64,000 nt of DNA from NCBI RefSeq assembly GCF_026210795.1, contig NC_089439.1, positions 5,084,001-5,148,000 of the forward strand, read 5' to 3'. Shown one piece after another: positions 1 to 11,065 of this stretch. The position numbers and the translations under genes were made by a program. Every line of letters starts with the position of its first letter. Positions within the stretch are counted from its first letter, which is position 1. This DNA comes from Rhizophagus irregularis (lineage: Eukaryota > Glomeromycota > Glomeromycetes > Glomerales > Glomeraceae). The notes beneath the pieces are model-generated. The model had not been told where the DNA came from. It was given only the letters and a program-made list of their open reading frames with translations, and did no database searches.

Positions 1-600
1 AGTTTTAAAATAAATATAAATGTATGGGTGCAATAGTGTATTGAAATTAAATATGAAGAATTACCGTATTACAACTCATTTTTGTCTATGTTGTCTGATA
101 AATTACTGATAACTTTCAATACCAATTAAAAAAATCAAATTTCGAAAAAATAAAACACTCGATGAGCATCGTTAATGATATTTAAAATACCAAATTTCAA
201 CTTCACTTTATAAAATTAATTCTTTTTATTTCTAAGAAAAAAAGTTGTAGATTCGTCTGAAAAATTAAGAACGCTTAGAAAGAAAATTAAAAACGGAAAA
301 TCAAAATAATATTATCATCTAACTTCACTAATTTAATCAAATAAAAAATGATTCAATTATTATGTTGGTGAAATTTCGCATTTTTTATCCTTTTCATTCA
401 AGAAAAATGATATTAATAATTAAATGCCGTCGGATTATCCGATAGATCTATTCAGATCGGAAATTATTTTTCGTTTAAAAAGAAATAAAATCAAAATATT
501 ATCCAATCATCGAACCTAAAAGGACAGAGATAAATAAAATAAATATACTTTATAAATTAACATGAAATCCAAATTAAAATTATTTTAAATTGGAAATCAA
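1..600. other. Spacer, part of a segmentally repeated block
   Basis: I see no gene here. Stretches around 60-140 and 345-480 resemble 12350-12440 and 12615-12720, and more loosely 14860 and 15080-15240. In each place they lie on the high-coordinate side of a Myb-like gene copy or remnant. The stretch therefore looks like one diverged copy of a duplicated spacer. It also carries TCCGAT/ATCCGG-like motifs near 430-460. Confidence 0.45.
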
Positions 601-900
601 ATGAAATTGATTATAGCGTTTATTTAGATTGCCGTATAATTTGTCATCTACGATTCCATTGATACTTAAGATTATTTCTCAAACGAAATTTACCATATTC
701 CTTTTGAATTACTCTTTGTAAAAGTTCTATCGGATTACAATTAGCCTATTCATAAATGCATTTTTATTGGTTAACTGTTAACTATATAGAAAGAGCGAAA
801 GAAATTAATATAAACTTTTAATTTATCTTTAAAAATAAAATAAAAACCAAATAAAAAAGACGTAATTAACTTACTAAGTGAACCAATATAAATTGTATAA
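600..900 (-). pseudogene. Decayed Myb-like second-repeat exon
   Basis: The minus strand still reads LLQRVIQKEYGKFRLRNNL followed by a KYQWNR-like stretch. This is the core of the type A second Myb repeat seen intact at 52131-53324. In-frame stops and small losses occur before and after this core, and the usual N-terminal PF.DSEK segment is mostly gone. A GTTCACTTAGTAAGT stretch near 880-895 corresponds to the 31-base exon that precedes the domain in the intact relatives. I read it as an old non-functional copy. Confidence 0.55.
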
Positions 901-1768
901 ATCATTCTCTCTTTCTAGAAAACAAATAATAATTTTTTTTTTTGGAAAAATAATTTAACTGACGATCAATTAAAATTTAACAGTTTCCCAGTAAAAAAAG
1001 ACAATCCGTTTTTTATATTCCATCTTTTTTCCGTAAAAGGCTCATGTTTCCGGAATTAATAATCTTATATCCCGGAATTTATTTACATTTTCCATGAATG
1101 GATCCGTGAAAGGCTCACTTTTACGGAATTTTTATAGAAATAATGAATAAAAAATTTTTATAGGTTTCAAAATATGTACAACATTTCGGTTAACTTTGTA
1201 AATGATTGAGTTTGCATTAACAATTTTTGGAAACTTCTGAATGAACCTATTGATTATTATCTACTATAACCGTATTCAGGAGACATGATGATTTTAATTA
1301 AAAATAGGTATATAACGATAACCGGGCGTGCGTATAATGCAGATATAAATAGAATGTTATATATATTTTTTGCCGTTCGTTATTTCTACCCCATTTGAAA
1401 TAAAAATTAAATAAATTACCGTATTAAGTACTCTGTTGAGTAACATGTAATTATTTTATTATTAATTATTTATTGTCCGAAACGTCGGAACGACACTAAA
1501 AATTTCAGTCACGTGTGTAGTAAAAGGAGGTCTGTCTAAGCCAATCACGTACTATTTATAGCTCTGGACTTTCCGTCTTTCTGTTTCTAGTTAATATCTA
1601 TCTAATTAAAAAAAATTTGGTCATATTTAGATTAACCTGTTTATATTAATTTGAATCGTGTAACGTGTAGTATACGAATTGATCGAAATAACTTCATATC
1701 ACTTACAAACAAGAAGAAAATATAATAAATTTTTTATTGACACAAAAAGACGTTTTTAATTATTTAAT
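900..1768. other. Intergenic; small inverted-repeat element near 1030-1121
   Basis: No gene is visible. Around 1029-1121 the words TTCCGTAAAAG and CTTTTACGGAA form short inverted ends about 90 bases apart, each next to a GGCTCA word. This could be a small foldback element, but I cannot define a target duplication. The stretch at 1220-1290 weakly matches the conserved block found upstream of the Myb-like genes at 12095-12190 and 14500-14597. Confidence 0.3.
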
Positions 1769-2945
1769 TTAATATTTCTTTTTCGTCCAAAATATTGATT
1801 TTAAATCACTTAATTTAATTTTCTTCGTTTTCTTTATAACTTGAAAAACTTCAAAATCATCCACATCAAAGGTTCCTATCGGTATACCATCAAGTTTGGG
1901 ATAAGAACATGGATTATCATCAGGATAACTTGTCCAAGTACCATCATTATGTAAATATAAGTTATTATAACCAAATATTAGACCGAAATATGGATAACAA
2001 ACTATATAATATTTATTACCATTACTATAACCTACTTTTGCCATTTGGACGTTCTTTTTATTTGTAAATGAGAATAAAAAACTATCTTTCGTGCGTTTAA
2101 AAGAACCATTTGTTGAATCCCATTCAAGTGGATTATATCCTCCAATTATTCCTTCAGAATTTTTAATTTTTAATACAATTATAGTAGCCCCCCTATTATC
2201 ACACTTTTTATGAAATTCTGTGGCTGTATTACCATCTCTGCTAGCTCTATATAAAAGATTAAATTTATAAAGACTAAATTTTCTTTCCCCATTTCTATCA
2301 ATCCAATTTGTAAGTAGGTTAACATGTCTTTGATCAATTATCACGGAATTGATATCTTTTAAATATCTTGATGCTAAATTATTAAGTTTTGGCTTGTATT
2401 CAGGAATCATGTAATAATTCAAAAGATCATTTCTATATTCCTTTGATAAAATTTCTTCATAAGGTTTAATTTTGATCATATAATCCTTAGGAGATATATC
2501 ATAAAATCTAATTAAAGGAATAAACCTACAAATAATCCTTTTAAAGGTCATAATATCATCTTGATTCCATTGAGATACATCCCTACTAAAATTATGTTCT
2601 TGTGCCAATCCCCATAAAGATATCTAAAAAAAAAATTGAAAATAAATGAAATATATTTGTAAAAATTGTATATTATTTAAAATAACTTACTTAAGAATAA
2701 CGTCAAAAACTTGAGGAGAAATGTTCGGTTTATAAATTACATATTTTTCATCTTTTTTCTCAATATTTTTATCAGAAATTATATTATCGAAATATTTTGG
2801 ATCTACATCGTAAGATATTAGAATGAGCGTGATATTCCTTAGAATCATGTTTTTTTCCAGCGTAAATAATAACATTATAATCCGTTTCAGTTTTAAGTAG
2901 CTGTTCGAGCGCTTTAGTTATTTCAGTTTCGAAATGATATGTCAT
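1769..2945 (-). pseudogene. BTB-BACK-TLDc protein gene, internally deleted
   Basis: The minus strand starts at 2945 with a BTB domain (DYNVIIYAGKKHDSKEYHAH, then SNILRCRS), matching the DYNVII...KEF.AHS.ILR core of fungal BTB/kelch-like proteins. About ten residues later the frame shifts. The BTB continues as KPNISPQVFDVILK up to a donor (GTAAGT) near 2693. After a 70-base intron the splice reads KYLYGD, the expected end of the BTB core, but the frame then moves abruptly into WGLAQEHNFSRDVSQWN, the end of a BACK domain. The remaining 275 or so residues are a TLDc domain (NWIDRNG, LLYRASRDG, GGYNPLEW, DSFLFSF), open to the stop at 1769. Roughly 80-100 codons between the BTB and BACK ends appear lost, with a frame change. 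Such proteins are thought to act in stress signalling or as ubiquitin-ligase adaptors. This copy looks inactive unless only the TLDc part is expressed. Confidence 0.8.
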
Positions 2946-4760
2946 TTTATCAGTATTTATACGTTTATAATTATAAATTTTTTGATATTTTATTAAGGAA
3001 AAGAGAAAGATTTAACGTAAGGATATTATTTTAAGTCTTTTATATTTAATTTTTCTTTTCATAAAAGCTCCATTAACTCCCATATAAGAATATATTAGGG
3101 GTTTTTTATAGAACGGAAATCATCTCCGATTTCTTTCATAACTTTGCATATAATTGCATGAAAATTTCATTATAATGCAAATTTTAGCTATTTACGATAA
3201 TCTATGTGATAAATTTCTTTGGAATTTCTTTTTTGGTAAAAAAAATTTCTATTTTTTCTTTATGTTCTGTATATTCATTAAGCACAAATACAGAATTTTT
3301 GGAAACTTTTTGCAAAACTTTCTCCTGCGCCTCAGAAAAATAATACTTTTTGTCGATCCAAATCCTCAGCTTGCTTTATTTTCCTTGTAAATAATAAATC
3401 CCGTAATTTTTTTAAAAATTATCCATTTATACTACATATGTTAATAAATATTCTCAAATTATAAAGGCAAAATAGAGTTTTGTCCACAAAGTGAAGGGAC
3501 TGCCAAAGATGTAAAGTAATACCCCCAGTGAGTTGTTTCCGTTCATAATAGTTACCAAATTAATGTAATGCTCTGAGCGTCTTGCCGCTCAACCACGCTA
3601 GTTAAATAAGGAGGTCCTAGGAACCTGGGTTCATAGGTATATAAAAACAAATCTCCATGATTTTTTGAGGAACGAGGAAAATTATGGAGGGTAGTGGACA
3701 AGAGTTAGTTAATATGTATCAGGAAAAAATAGCTAGAAAAGATGAACAATTAATACGTGGTGAAGATAACAGAATGAGCATACCTTTACTTGCGATTATA
3801 ATGATATATAATATGACAAGATGGAACCAACGGCAAAACTATTTTCCGAAAAATCGTTTCCTCGGGAAACGATCATAGACACGTGATTTTACACGAAAAG
3901 TATATATCTCAAAATACATTAAGATAGAAAAATTCAAAGGGAGAATGTCAACTACTTCTTGAAAAATGTAAAGATTATTTGGAGCTGAAAAACGAGCGTA
4001 TGTGGTCAAGAATGAGTAATCAAGTATAGTTACAGAAAAATTAGTCGCAGTTACTGATCTGGGATTCTATTTTTTAAATCAATAACGAAGCATCACTTAA
4101 TTCCATTTCCTATTATTTTCATAATCGAATTCTGGTATTTGCATTAATATGAAACGCTTTCACCTAATAATAACAAAAATGGTGATATCTTTCATTAAAA
4201 TAGCTATTATACACAAATAAAACCATTGCATTCGGGATAAAAAATTACTTTTATTCGTTTCATACAATCAGTAAAATTAGTAGTAATAATAAAAGAGTAA
4301 CTAATGGAAAACGCAGGAGGGACAAATAGGACATATGACTAATATGCAGTAATATCGTTAACACGTGAATTAATACGTATCAGTCTCAATAAAAGTTTTG
4401 ATACTGGGTCATATCAAAGCGTCATAATTCCAGGATTGCTAAAATCAGGACCAGAGTAAGGGCTCTTTGATGTTATTACAAATTTATTGCCTTGTGCGAG
4501 TGACAAATTGTTACGTTAATCACGCAAGAAATAGACATAGCCTGATTAAAATCATTAAAATCATAGCAATGACACGAACCTACATCATTATACATTTGAT
4601 CTGCGGAGTCAAAATATAATCAATACAAAAAGTTTATGATTTATCAATGAAAAAATTCCTCATAAACTGTTCCTTTGGTTTCTTCTTTCTGCAAAAAAAT
4701 ATTTTTACATTTATTATTTCGTATCATGTCTATTACCGTTGCCAAGATCGATACTAGAAG
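2946..4760. other. Long intergenic stretch with a tRNA-like (SINE-like) fragment
   Basis: I see no convincing gene. On the minus strand near 3575-3605 the word TGGTTGAGCGG fits a Pol III A box. A near-palindromic GGTCCTAGGAACC lies at about 3614-3626, with a TATATAA on the plus strand just beyond. This could be the head of an old tRNA-derived SINE, but no clear B box follows at the right spacing. A 64-codon open stretch at 3684-3878 on the plus strand has a charged start (QEKIARKDEQLIR); I cannot assign it. Confidence 0.3.
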
Positions 4761-4778
4761 CGTCAATATGACAGGTTT

Positions 4779-4961
4779 GTGACCTTGTGCGACAAAAGAT
4801 CTAATTTTGTATTTATTCTAACTATTACTGACAATATAGTTGAAGTACGAAGCAACAGTCTTAATTCCTCAGCCGATTTTGATAAAATCTCAAAGGATAT
4901 GGAAGAAAGAGAATACGTTGAAAATAAGAATGGTAATATAAACATTGGTAATTATTTGTAA
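4779..4961 (+). CDS. Possible 5' exon upstream of the protease-like gene
   Basis: A 60-codon open frame just upstream of the protease-like gene contains a hydrophilic, acidic stretch (SADFDKISKDMEEREY). It has a possible donor (GGTAATTATT) near its end and lies 24 bases before the downstream ATG in another frame. It could be an upstream exon of the next gene or an unrelated chance frame. No motif supports a function. Transcript data would settle it. Confidence 0.2.
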   Translation: MTLCDKRSNFVFILTITDNIVEVRSNSLNSSADFDKISKDMEEREYVENKNGNINIGNYL

Positions 4962-4984
4962 CATTAATTTTTATTATTAATATT

Positions 4985-6844
4985 ATGACTATTCTATTAC
5001 AAGGTAATATCGTTCCTTACATAACTAAAGAAAACGCGTGTGAAATTCACCAAATTTTAAATGATCCGAATGTATTGGATATGTTTTTTGGCAGTGAAGA
5101 ACCACCATATGTTAAACAAAACTTGTACATTGTAGTGAACGAAATGCCAGAAATAAAGTTGCAAAGTTTGGGAAAATTTATGATAAAATATATTGAGTGG
5201 GGGACTTTTACGGAAAACTTACCTCTAAACGATCCACCACAGGAAGCAATCTCCTCTAAAGATATAGAAAAATTTAACAATATATTAGATACCGAACTTG
5301 GGGATGACTTTCGTTCAAAACACCATAACCTTATTGCTATTAGTTTATATTGGAAAATTAGAAATGAACTTTACGAGAATGTACCTGCTATCGTATTTTA
5401 TGTAATACGTAAGAATATTTTACCTCATAATAACACTCTTTTTCCTGAAAATATTGGCAGTTTTATTACAGATGTATGTGAAGGTTTTTATAAACCAACC
5501 GTTGTTGAACGAGGGGAAATCTATTGTTGTGAATATAAGGAAATGGTATCACCTGGATCTAGTATTGGCGTAAAAAGTAGAATAGGAACTTTAGGATTTT
5601 TCGTTAAAGACTCCAACCAGCAAATATATTTGATGACAAACGAACATATTGTTTCGGGACACAATTCTGAATATATACACCAACCATCTGACTTTGACTA
5701 CATTGGTCGTTCATTGGAAGATCTGGCATCATCATTAGAAGCATTAGAGGAATTGATCTTTAAAGATAAACAATTAAACGATTCTGAGAAAAAACTTACT
5801 ATGATTGAATCGTTCAATCTGAAGAATGTAATGAATGAAGAGCATGGTCACTCAGCCTTGACAGAAGATATGGAAGAGTTAAAAAGATTAGAATCAGTAA
5901 TCTCAGTCTTGAAAGAAGTTATAGTTGAGGAAGATGGAAATAATGTAAAACATCAGGATTTATTGAGAATGCTTGAAGCTTTCAACAAATTATTGATGTT
6001 TAGAACAGAAAATAAGTTAGAAAACGAAAAAAAAAAGGAGTTACAAGTAGAACTAGAAAAATTAGAGGCATTACAAATAATGCTTAAACTGCATAGACTC
6101 GAATGTGAATTCAACAAAACAAAAAAGGAATGGAATGAAATTTCAAACACTGATTATGAATTTTTCAAGAACAAATTGTCTAAAAAACTTAAATTTCTGG
6201 ATTCAAGATATCAGACATGTATAGAAAATAAAAAAAAATTCGAATCTGCGCAACAAACAGATACTAGATTTGCTATAATTGAAAAAGGCGTACGTGGTAA
6301 TTATGAATTTGGTCAATATAAGTATGGTGTTGATGCCGCCATTGCCCTCGTACTAACTGACAAGCGAGAATTAAACCCAAGTAAACTTGCTATTAGAAAT
6401 AGTTCGTTCAACATTTATAATATCCCTAACATACGTCTTACTGGTTTAAAGAAGAATATTAATGACATTGCATCTAGACGTATATTTAAGGTTGGACGTA
6501 CAACTGGATTGACCGAAGGAGTGATTAAAGAAGTTCCTGTCTCAGTTAATACTGGAAACATGATGAGACGCCAAGTTGGAATTTTCCATGATGTTTTAAT
6601 GGAGGGCGACAAAAACAAAGATATATGGCTTGACAGACAAATATTGGTAAAGGCTAAAAAAGGCACATTCATAAATTTCATGAGTAAAGGAGATTCAGGA
6701 TGTGCATGGTTCGATATTGATGGGAATGTCGTAGCATTAGGTCATGGGTCAATAATAATAAGAGGGATGGATTATTGTGTGGGCTCACCAATTAACGTGG
6801 TTCTTAAAGCTTTCCATCCTTTGGAACTTTCATTAGTAGTATGA
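4985..6844 (+). CDS. Trypsin-fold serine protease-like protein with coiled-coil insertion
   Basis: One uninterrupted 619-codon frame. Residues 1-175 form an N-terminal domain ending in IPAVVFYV-like VPAIVFYVIRKNILP and a DVCEGF motif, of a type seen before such peptidase domains. A chymotrypsin-fold core starts near 185. The three catalytic residues are visible: His221 in LMTNEHIVS, Asp450 in YGVDAAIAL and Ser571 in KGDSGCAWF. KVGRTTGLTEG at 502-512 fits the same family. Between His and Asp lies an insertion of roughly 180 residues (about 242-425), rich in Glu, Lys and Leu, predicted by eye to form coiled coil. There is no signal peptide, so it is probably intracellular. The ATG at 4985 gives a full domain set, though an upstream exon cannot be excluded. 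Substrate and pathway are unknown. The fold call is firm; the role is not. Confidence 0.85.
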   Translation: MTILLQGNIVPYITKENACEIHQILNDPNVLDMFFGSEEPPYVKQNLYIVVNEMPEIKLQSLGKFMIKYIEWGTFTENLPLNDPPQEAISSKDIEKFNNILDTELGDDFRSKHHNLIAISLYWKIRNELYENVPAIVFYVIRKNILPHNNTLFPENIGSFITDVCEGFYKPTVVERGEIYCCEYKEMVSPGSSIGVKSRIGTLGFFVKDSNQQIYLMTNEHIVSGHNSEYIHQPSDFDYIGRSLEDLASSLEALEELIFKDKQLNDSEKKLTMIESFNLKNVMNEEHGHSALTEDMEELKRLESVISVLKEVIVEEDGNNVKHQDLLRMLEAFNKLLMFRTENKLENEKKKELQVELEKLEALQIMLKLHRLECEFNKTKKEWNEISNTDYEFFKNKLSKKLKFLDSRYQTCIENKKKFESAQQTDTRFAIIEKGVRGNYEFGQYKYGVDAAIALVLTDKRELNPSKLAIRNSSFNIYNIPNIRLTGLKKNINDIASRRIFKVGRTTGLTEGVIKEVPVSVNTGNMMRRQVGIFHDVLMEGDKNKDIWLDRQILVKAKKGTFINFMSKGDSGCAWFDIDGNVVALGHGSIIIRGMDYCVGSPINVVLKAFHPLELSLVV

Positions 6845-7352
6845 GTTTATTATTCTATGATATTGACATGTATAATCATCACCTAGAATTATAAACAAAA
6901 TAGAAATATATGCGTATGATAAAAATTAAAGAATAAATGTAAAGATCGCGAGATGCGATAGTTTTATATACTGCTTTATAATAAATATATTGTATTACCA
7001 TATGGGCGGATTTGCGGAATTAAGAAAAAATATATATATATATATATTTTTAAATTACTTTATTTACAAAATGCAATTTAAAGTTACAGTGATTTCCGTT
7101 CCGTACATTAGCAATCCCATACAACTTTTGTATTATTCGGGAAAATACCCTGAGATATTTAAATAGCCATCTCCATTTAAATATCATGACATTTATGACA
7201 TTTTTGACAAGAGTGTCGAGCGGTTAGCTATTTTGTTATTTGAACATGGGATCTTTCGGAATGTGTAACACAAAACGTGTTATTTGGCAAATTATTGGAC
7301 CTTTCTCATGGGTATTCACTGGCCCGCATTTCTTGCAATACATCTATGGGGC
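6845..7352. other. Intergenic, with TA microsatellite and tRNA-like word
   Basis: No gene is seen. A short TA run lies at about 7030-7048. Near 7207-7225 the plus strand reads GTGTCGAGCGGTTAGC, close to the D-arm of type II tRNAs, but no intact tRNA cloverleaf or B box follows. It may be a SINE remnant. Confidence 0.3.
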
Positions 7353-7513
7353 GCAAAAGTATCGGACTTGACCCTTCTGGGGGTGTCATCTTGACCCGCT
7401 GCATGCACGTTGTCGATCACATATATTTTACAATACTCCATGAATAGGATCGACAACGTGCATGCAGGAGGTCAAGTTAGCACCGCGTCGCGGGTCAAGT
7501 CCGATACTTTTGC
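7353..7513. mobile_element. Foldback MITE with 9-bp target duplication (Mutator-like)
   Basis: Two arms of about 65-70 bases are inverted copies of each other around a loop near 7419-7447. The outer 22 bases match exactly: left GCAAAAGTATCGGACTTGAC, right its reverse complement. The inner part (GCATGCACGTTGTCGATC) also matches, with divergence between. The flanks are CTATGGGGC at 7344-7352 and CTATGGGAC at 7514-7522, an 8 of 9 match. That length suggests a Mutator-like origin; if only CTATGGG is counted the duplication is 7 bp. No coding sequence is present. The arms are far more GC-rich than the surroundings, suggesting a fairly recent arrival. Confidence 0.75.
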
Positions 7514-9141
7514 CTATGGGACACATCGCACACTCATTGTACAACTATTTAAATAAGGAATGTCTACAAGTGGCAAGAGTGGTGGTTTTACATATGATTT
7601 ATCCCCATTTCTCAATCGGTAAGCATTTAGTTGCAAATATTTTTTCCATGGATTCACGATAGTGGTGATTAAACATTAGAGCCATTTTCGAAAGAGGTCA
7701 GGTATTTTCATAATAAACAGAATTAGCAATTATACGGATAACATGTATTATAACTGAAAACTAACAAGACTAGACATATGATACAAAAACACTTGGCGAC
7801 ATATAACATAACAGAAAATGAAATAATCTGGCTATTAATGACTCGCAAACATGTAAGACGTCGTATTTGGAAATAAATAAAGTTTTACCTGTCTGGTTTT
7901 TTCATTTACTGCTCTTAATTTTGACAGAATACTTACTTTGAATGATGTCACGATGATTGAACAAAAAAATATTGTGTCGCTAGAAGTCCATCGCTGTTTG
8001 TTTCTGTGCTTGCCTCTAGTGGGAAACTTTAGGTTAAAACATCGGCTCAAAGAGTCAAGCATGCGATTCATCTTATACCATTACAGACACGTTATTTTTT
8101 TTTGTACGAATGTAGCCAGAGATTCTACGAAGTAACGATATTAAATATTAGATATCTACGATATTTATGTGATTGCAAATAATCCTTGTTATTGACATCA
8201 ACACTGTGAATAGCTTCACCACAGTCTATGCTGATACTTACATCAGAAATGATATAATGAGGATTCACTGAAAAAAGAAAAGCCAAATTTCACTTTGCAA
8301 TTTATATCAGAAAGTGGTTAATATTCCTCCCAAATTTATTTTATGATGTAATAATAACGCTTTGTTGCTTTGTTACCAAATATACTATCACTTATACTTG
8401 TGATCGGATAGATTATTCCCGTATGATAATGAATGTGATACAATGTATAATTTATATGAAATAAAAAAATGAAAAATTTATATTAATCGTATTTACATAT
8501 TGTGAACTTTGTTTTCGTGCTCGTATATTTTTATTAATAATATGGCTTTAGACAGTTTTACTAATACACAAAGTAACTCTAATAATAATTGCTACGAGTT
8601 AAATGCGAACTATACTAATTTAACTAGTTATTTTTTCGAGTATCTTTATTATCTTTTATTTTCTTATAAGTTTCCCTAATGCTCCCGATCCATTCCCCTT
8701 CACGTTTAATCTTGTAACAAAACAATAAACAATCACGTGATCTCGTGTTATGATACGGATTTTTGTAAAATTATCTTCTAAAAATATTAAGTTTAAAAAT
8801 TCCGTTTTCCGTATACATTTCGTATACATTAGCTTTTTTAAAAAATGTTCAAAAATGAATTGCTAATTAAATATACGGAATTTGTATACGGAATCTATAG
8901 AAATGTACATAAAATGTATACAAAACGTATCCTTTCCGTATACATATTTCTTATAGGGACTCATTATAATATGTAAATAAACAGAATAAATTACATAATG
9001 TTTATTACGAAAATTATGCAACAATTTTTCTATATAAAGGCGCTTTCATTCTCATAAACAAGTAAAATTGAAATAACTAAAGAATATCAAACGCTAAAGA
9101 AGTTCTATTAATACTGTATAAGTGTTGCAAATACATACAAA
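7514..9141. other. Intergenic with repeated CGTATACATTT words near 8800-8945
   Basis: I find no gene. Between about 8795 and 8945 the word CGTATACATTT and close variants occur five or so times in both orientations (for example TTCCGTATACATTTCG and GAATTTGTATACGG), as in a decayed inverted-repeat element. No target duplication could be defined. Confidence 0.3.
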
Positions 9142-9928
9142 ATGGGGAAATTTATAAAAAAATCGATAAAGAGAAACAAAATATATAAAACAATGAATTC
9201 GGACGTATGTCAAATTAAATTTATTTTATAATATGAAATTCGAATTTCATAAAATTTAATTAAATTATTTGTAGGGAAAAGAAACTATAAAAAAATATAT
9301 GACCGAGTGGGGAAGAAAAAGGAAAAATAATTAAAACACCTTTTGTAGAATTGTCTATAAAATTAAGAGACGAGCACAAGCTTAATTTTGAACCAAAAGC
9401 AATTTGTGATTAGTAAGTAATTTTTATGGATAATTTTATTAATTTAAAATAAAAAAGAAAATTTAAAATTTTTTTTACATTATAAATTTTAGTTGGTGGA
9501 ATATCCTTGATCCACGCCGTAAGTCTTAAAATTCTGTATTTTTTTTTAAAAGAATTAAATTAACATTTTATCTTAATTATTTTAGTTAATCATACACCTT
9601 ACTCTGAAGAAGAGAAGAATCATATCTATGAATGGGCAAGTAAATATCAAGAAAATGGTAATATTCAATGGAAGCTTTTACAAGTTAAGTTGGAAACGAA
9701 ATTTGGTAAATTTCGCGCGAGAAATGAACTCAAAAACATTTGGAACGTTAAAAAAGACAACTTGAGGCTAAAAGTAGCAATCTTAAAAAGGAAGATGATA
9801 AAAATGAAGGTGAATGTGAATGTGAGGATGAACTTAAATATGATAAAACCGATGTTGAATATGTAATTGACTCAATTGAGGATAAAAGAAAACATACAAT
9901 CCAATTCCTTATAAATAAATCCGTCTAA
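9142..9928 (+). pseudogene. Type A Myb/SANT-like gene, broken plus-strand copy
   Basis: This is a close copy of the four-exon gene at 53777-54554, in the opposite orientation. The first exon (9142-9204, MGKFIKKSIKRNKIY) has the same GTATGT donor. A second exon follows the TTGTAG acceptor, then the 26-base third exon (WWNILDP), then the second Myb repeat (EEEKNHIYEW...IQWKLLQ...FRARNELKNIW). Two one-base changes break it: an extra base in the purine run after EWG in exon 2 leads to an early stop, and a six-A run replaces seven A after NVKK in exon 4. Splice sites and most of the sequence are otherwise preserved, so inactivation looks recent. It is the only Myb-like copy here on the plus strand. 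Confidence 0.8.
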
Positions 9929-10650
9929 ATAGTGCAACTACTAAATATGAAAAACCAAAAAAATATAATTTCTTAAATATAGTGACAGCACTGGATTATT
10001 TTATTATATGTATATATTATTATTACTCAGATATTTAGACGGAATTATATATTAATCATTAATTGCAAATTACTATGAATTTTATTAGTAAATGGAATCA
10101 AAAGTGCATAGTAAATTCATGAAATTTACAAATTAAAGTTACTAATTTTAATATTATATTATTATGAATTTTGGATTTCAAGACTATAAAAATTATTACA
10201 TTATACTTATCCCCAATTTTCATAATAAAATTGTCCGAGTCTTTATATGGTTTACTAATTAATTTTTTTTTATTAATTAAAATTCTTAAACAAAAATATT
10301 ATAATTCTATTCCCATTGGTAAGTTTTAATATCGAAATTTCATTTTGTAAAAAAAATTAAGGTTAATTATTTTGTCTTCCAAGAAATCGAGGTAAATTTC
10401 GTCGGCGAAATCAAGAACGCTTAAAATATTAAGAAAGATAATACTATGAATATTCCAGTAATAATGAAATCTATTCAATACCTTAAATCCATACTTGATT
10501 TAAATGAAATAGGATATCCGGATCGAAACTCTCAATTGGAAAAACATGTATGTATTATCTTTGTCATCAACACGAAATAATTATCTTTAATAGAAGTAAA
10601 CCAAATAAATATAGTATATTGTTTAATCAAAAAATAAATAAATAATAAGC
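9929..10650. other. Intergenic
   Basis: AT-rich sequence without a gene I can support. A GGATATCCGGATCG word near 10512-10525 resembles the CCGGAT motifs in the hAT-like element at 56129-56997 and in the spacer at 15230-15345. Confidence 0.3.
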
Positions 10651-10679
10651 ATTTTACACAATTGACAATTATGAAATTA

Positions 10680-10980
10680 ATTGTAACGTTTTTAATCAGT
10701 TCCATCAAGAGAATTTTGCCGTGAAACTTATCTTCCCCTACGATTCTATGGTATATATAATATATATATGGTATGTAAGATCATTTCGTAAACGGAATTT
10801 ATAATAATTTCTCTTTGTAAAAATTTCCATCAGACAACAGAAAGAAACGGAAAGAACAAAAGAAGTTAATTTAATTTTTTTTTTTGTAAAAATTTCCAGC
10901 AGACTAAACAGAAAAAACAAAAGAAGTTGATTTAATTTTTTTTTTTTTGAATAAATTAAATTTTCTCCTAAAAATTAAAA
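10680..10980 (-). pseudogene. Decayed Myb-like second-repeat exons
   Basis: The minus strand keeps pieces of the type A second repeat: two starts of the MEIFTK / FLQRE region, then KFRLRNDLTYH. A TA microsatellite interrupts the KYQWNR segment near 10745-10770. Two partial copies of the exon lie head to tail with poly-A/T runs between them. It sits downstream of the copy at 11066-11798 and looks like the dead tail of the same tandem exon array. Confidence 0.5.
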
Positions 10981-11065
10981 ATAATAATTGTTATTCTCGT
11001 TGAAATAAACAAATAAACAAATATTATCACTTTAATTAACATACTGAGAGATTAGATTGTGATCA

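Noticed and set aside
7200-7260. Possible tRNA gene (GTGTCGAGCGGTTAGC)
   Set aside because: Only the D-arm-like word is present; no anticodon arm, T arm or acceptor pairing can be drawn.
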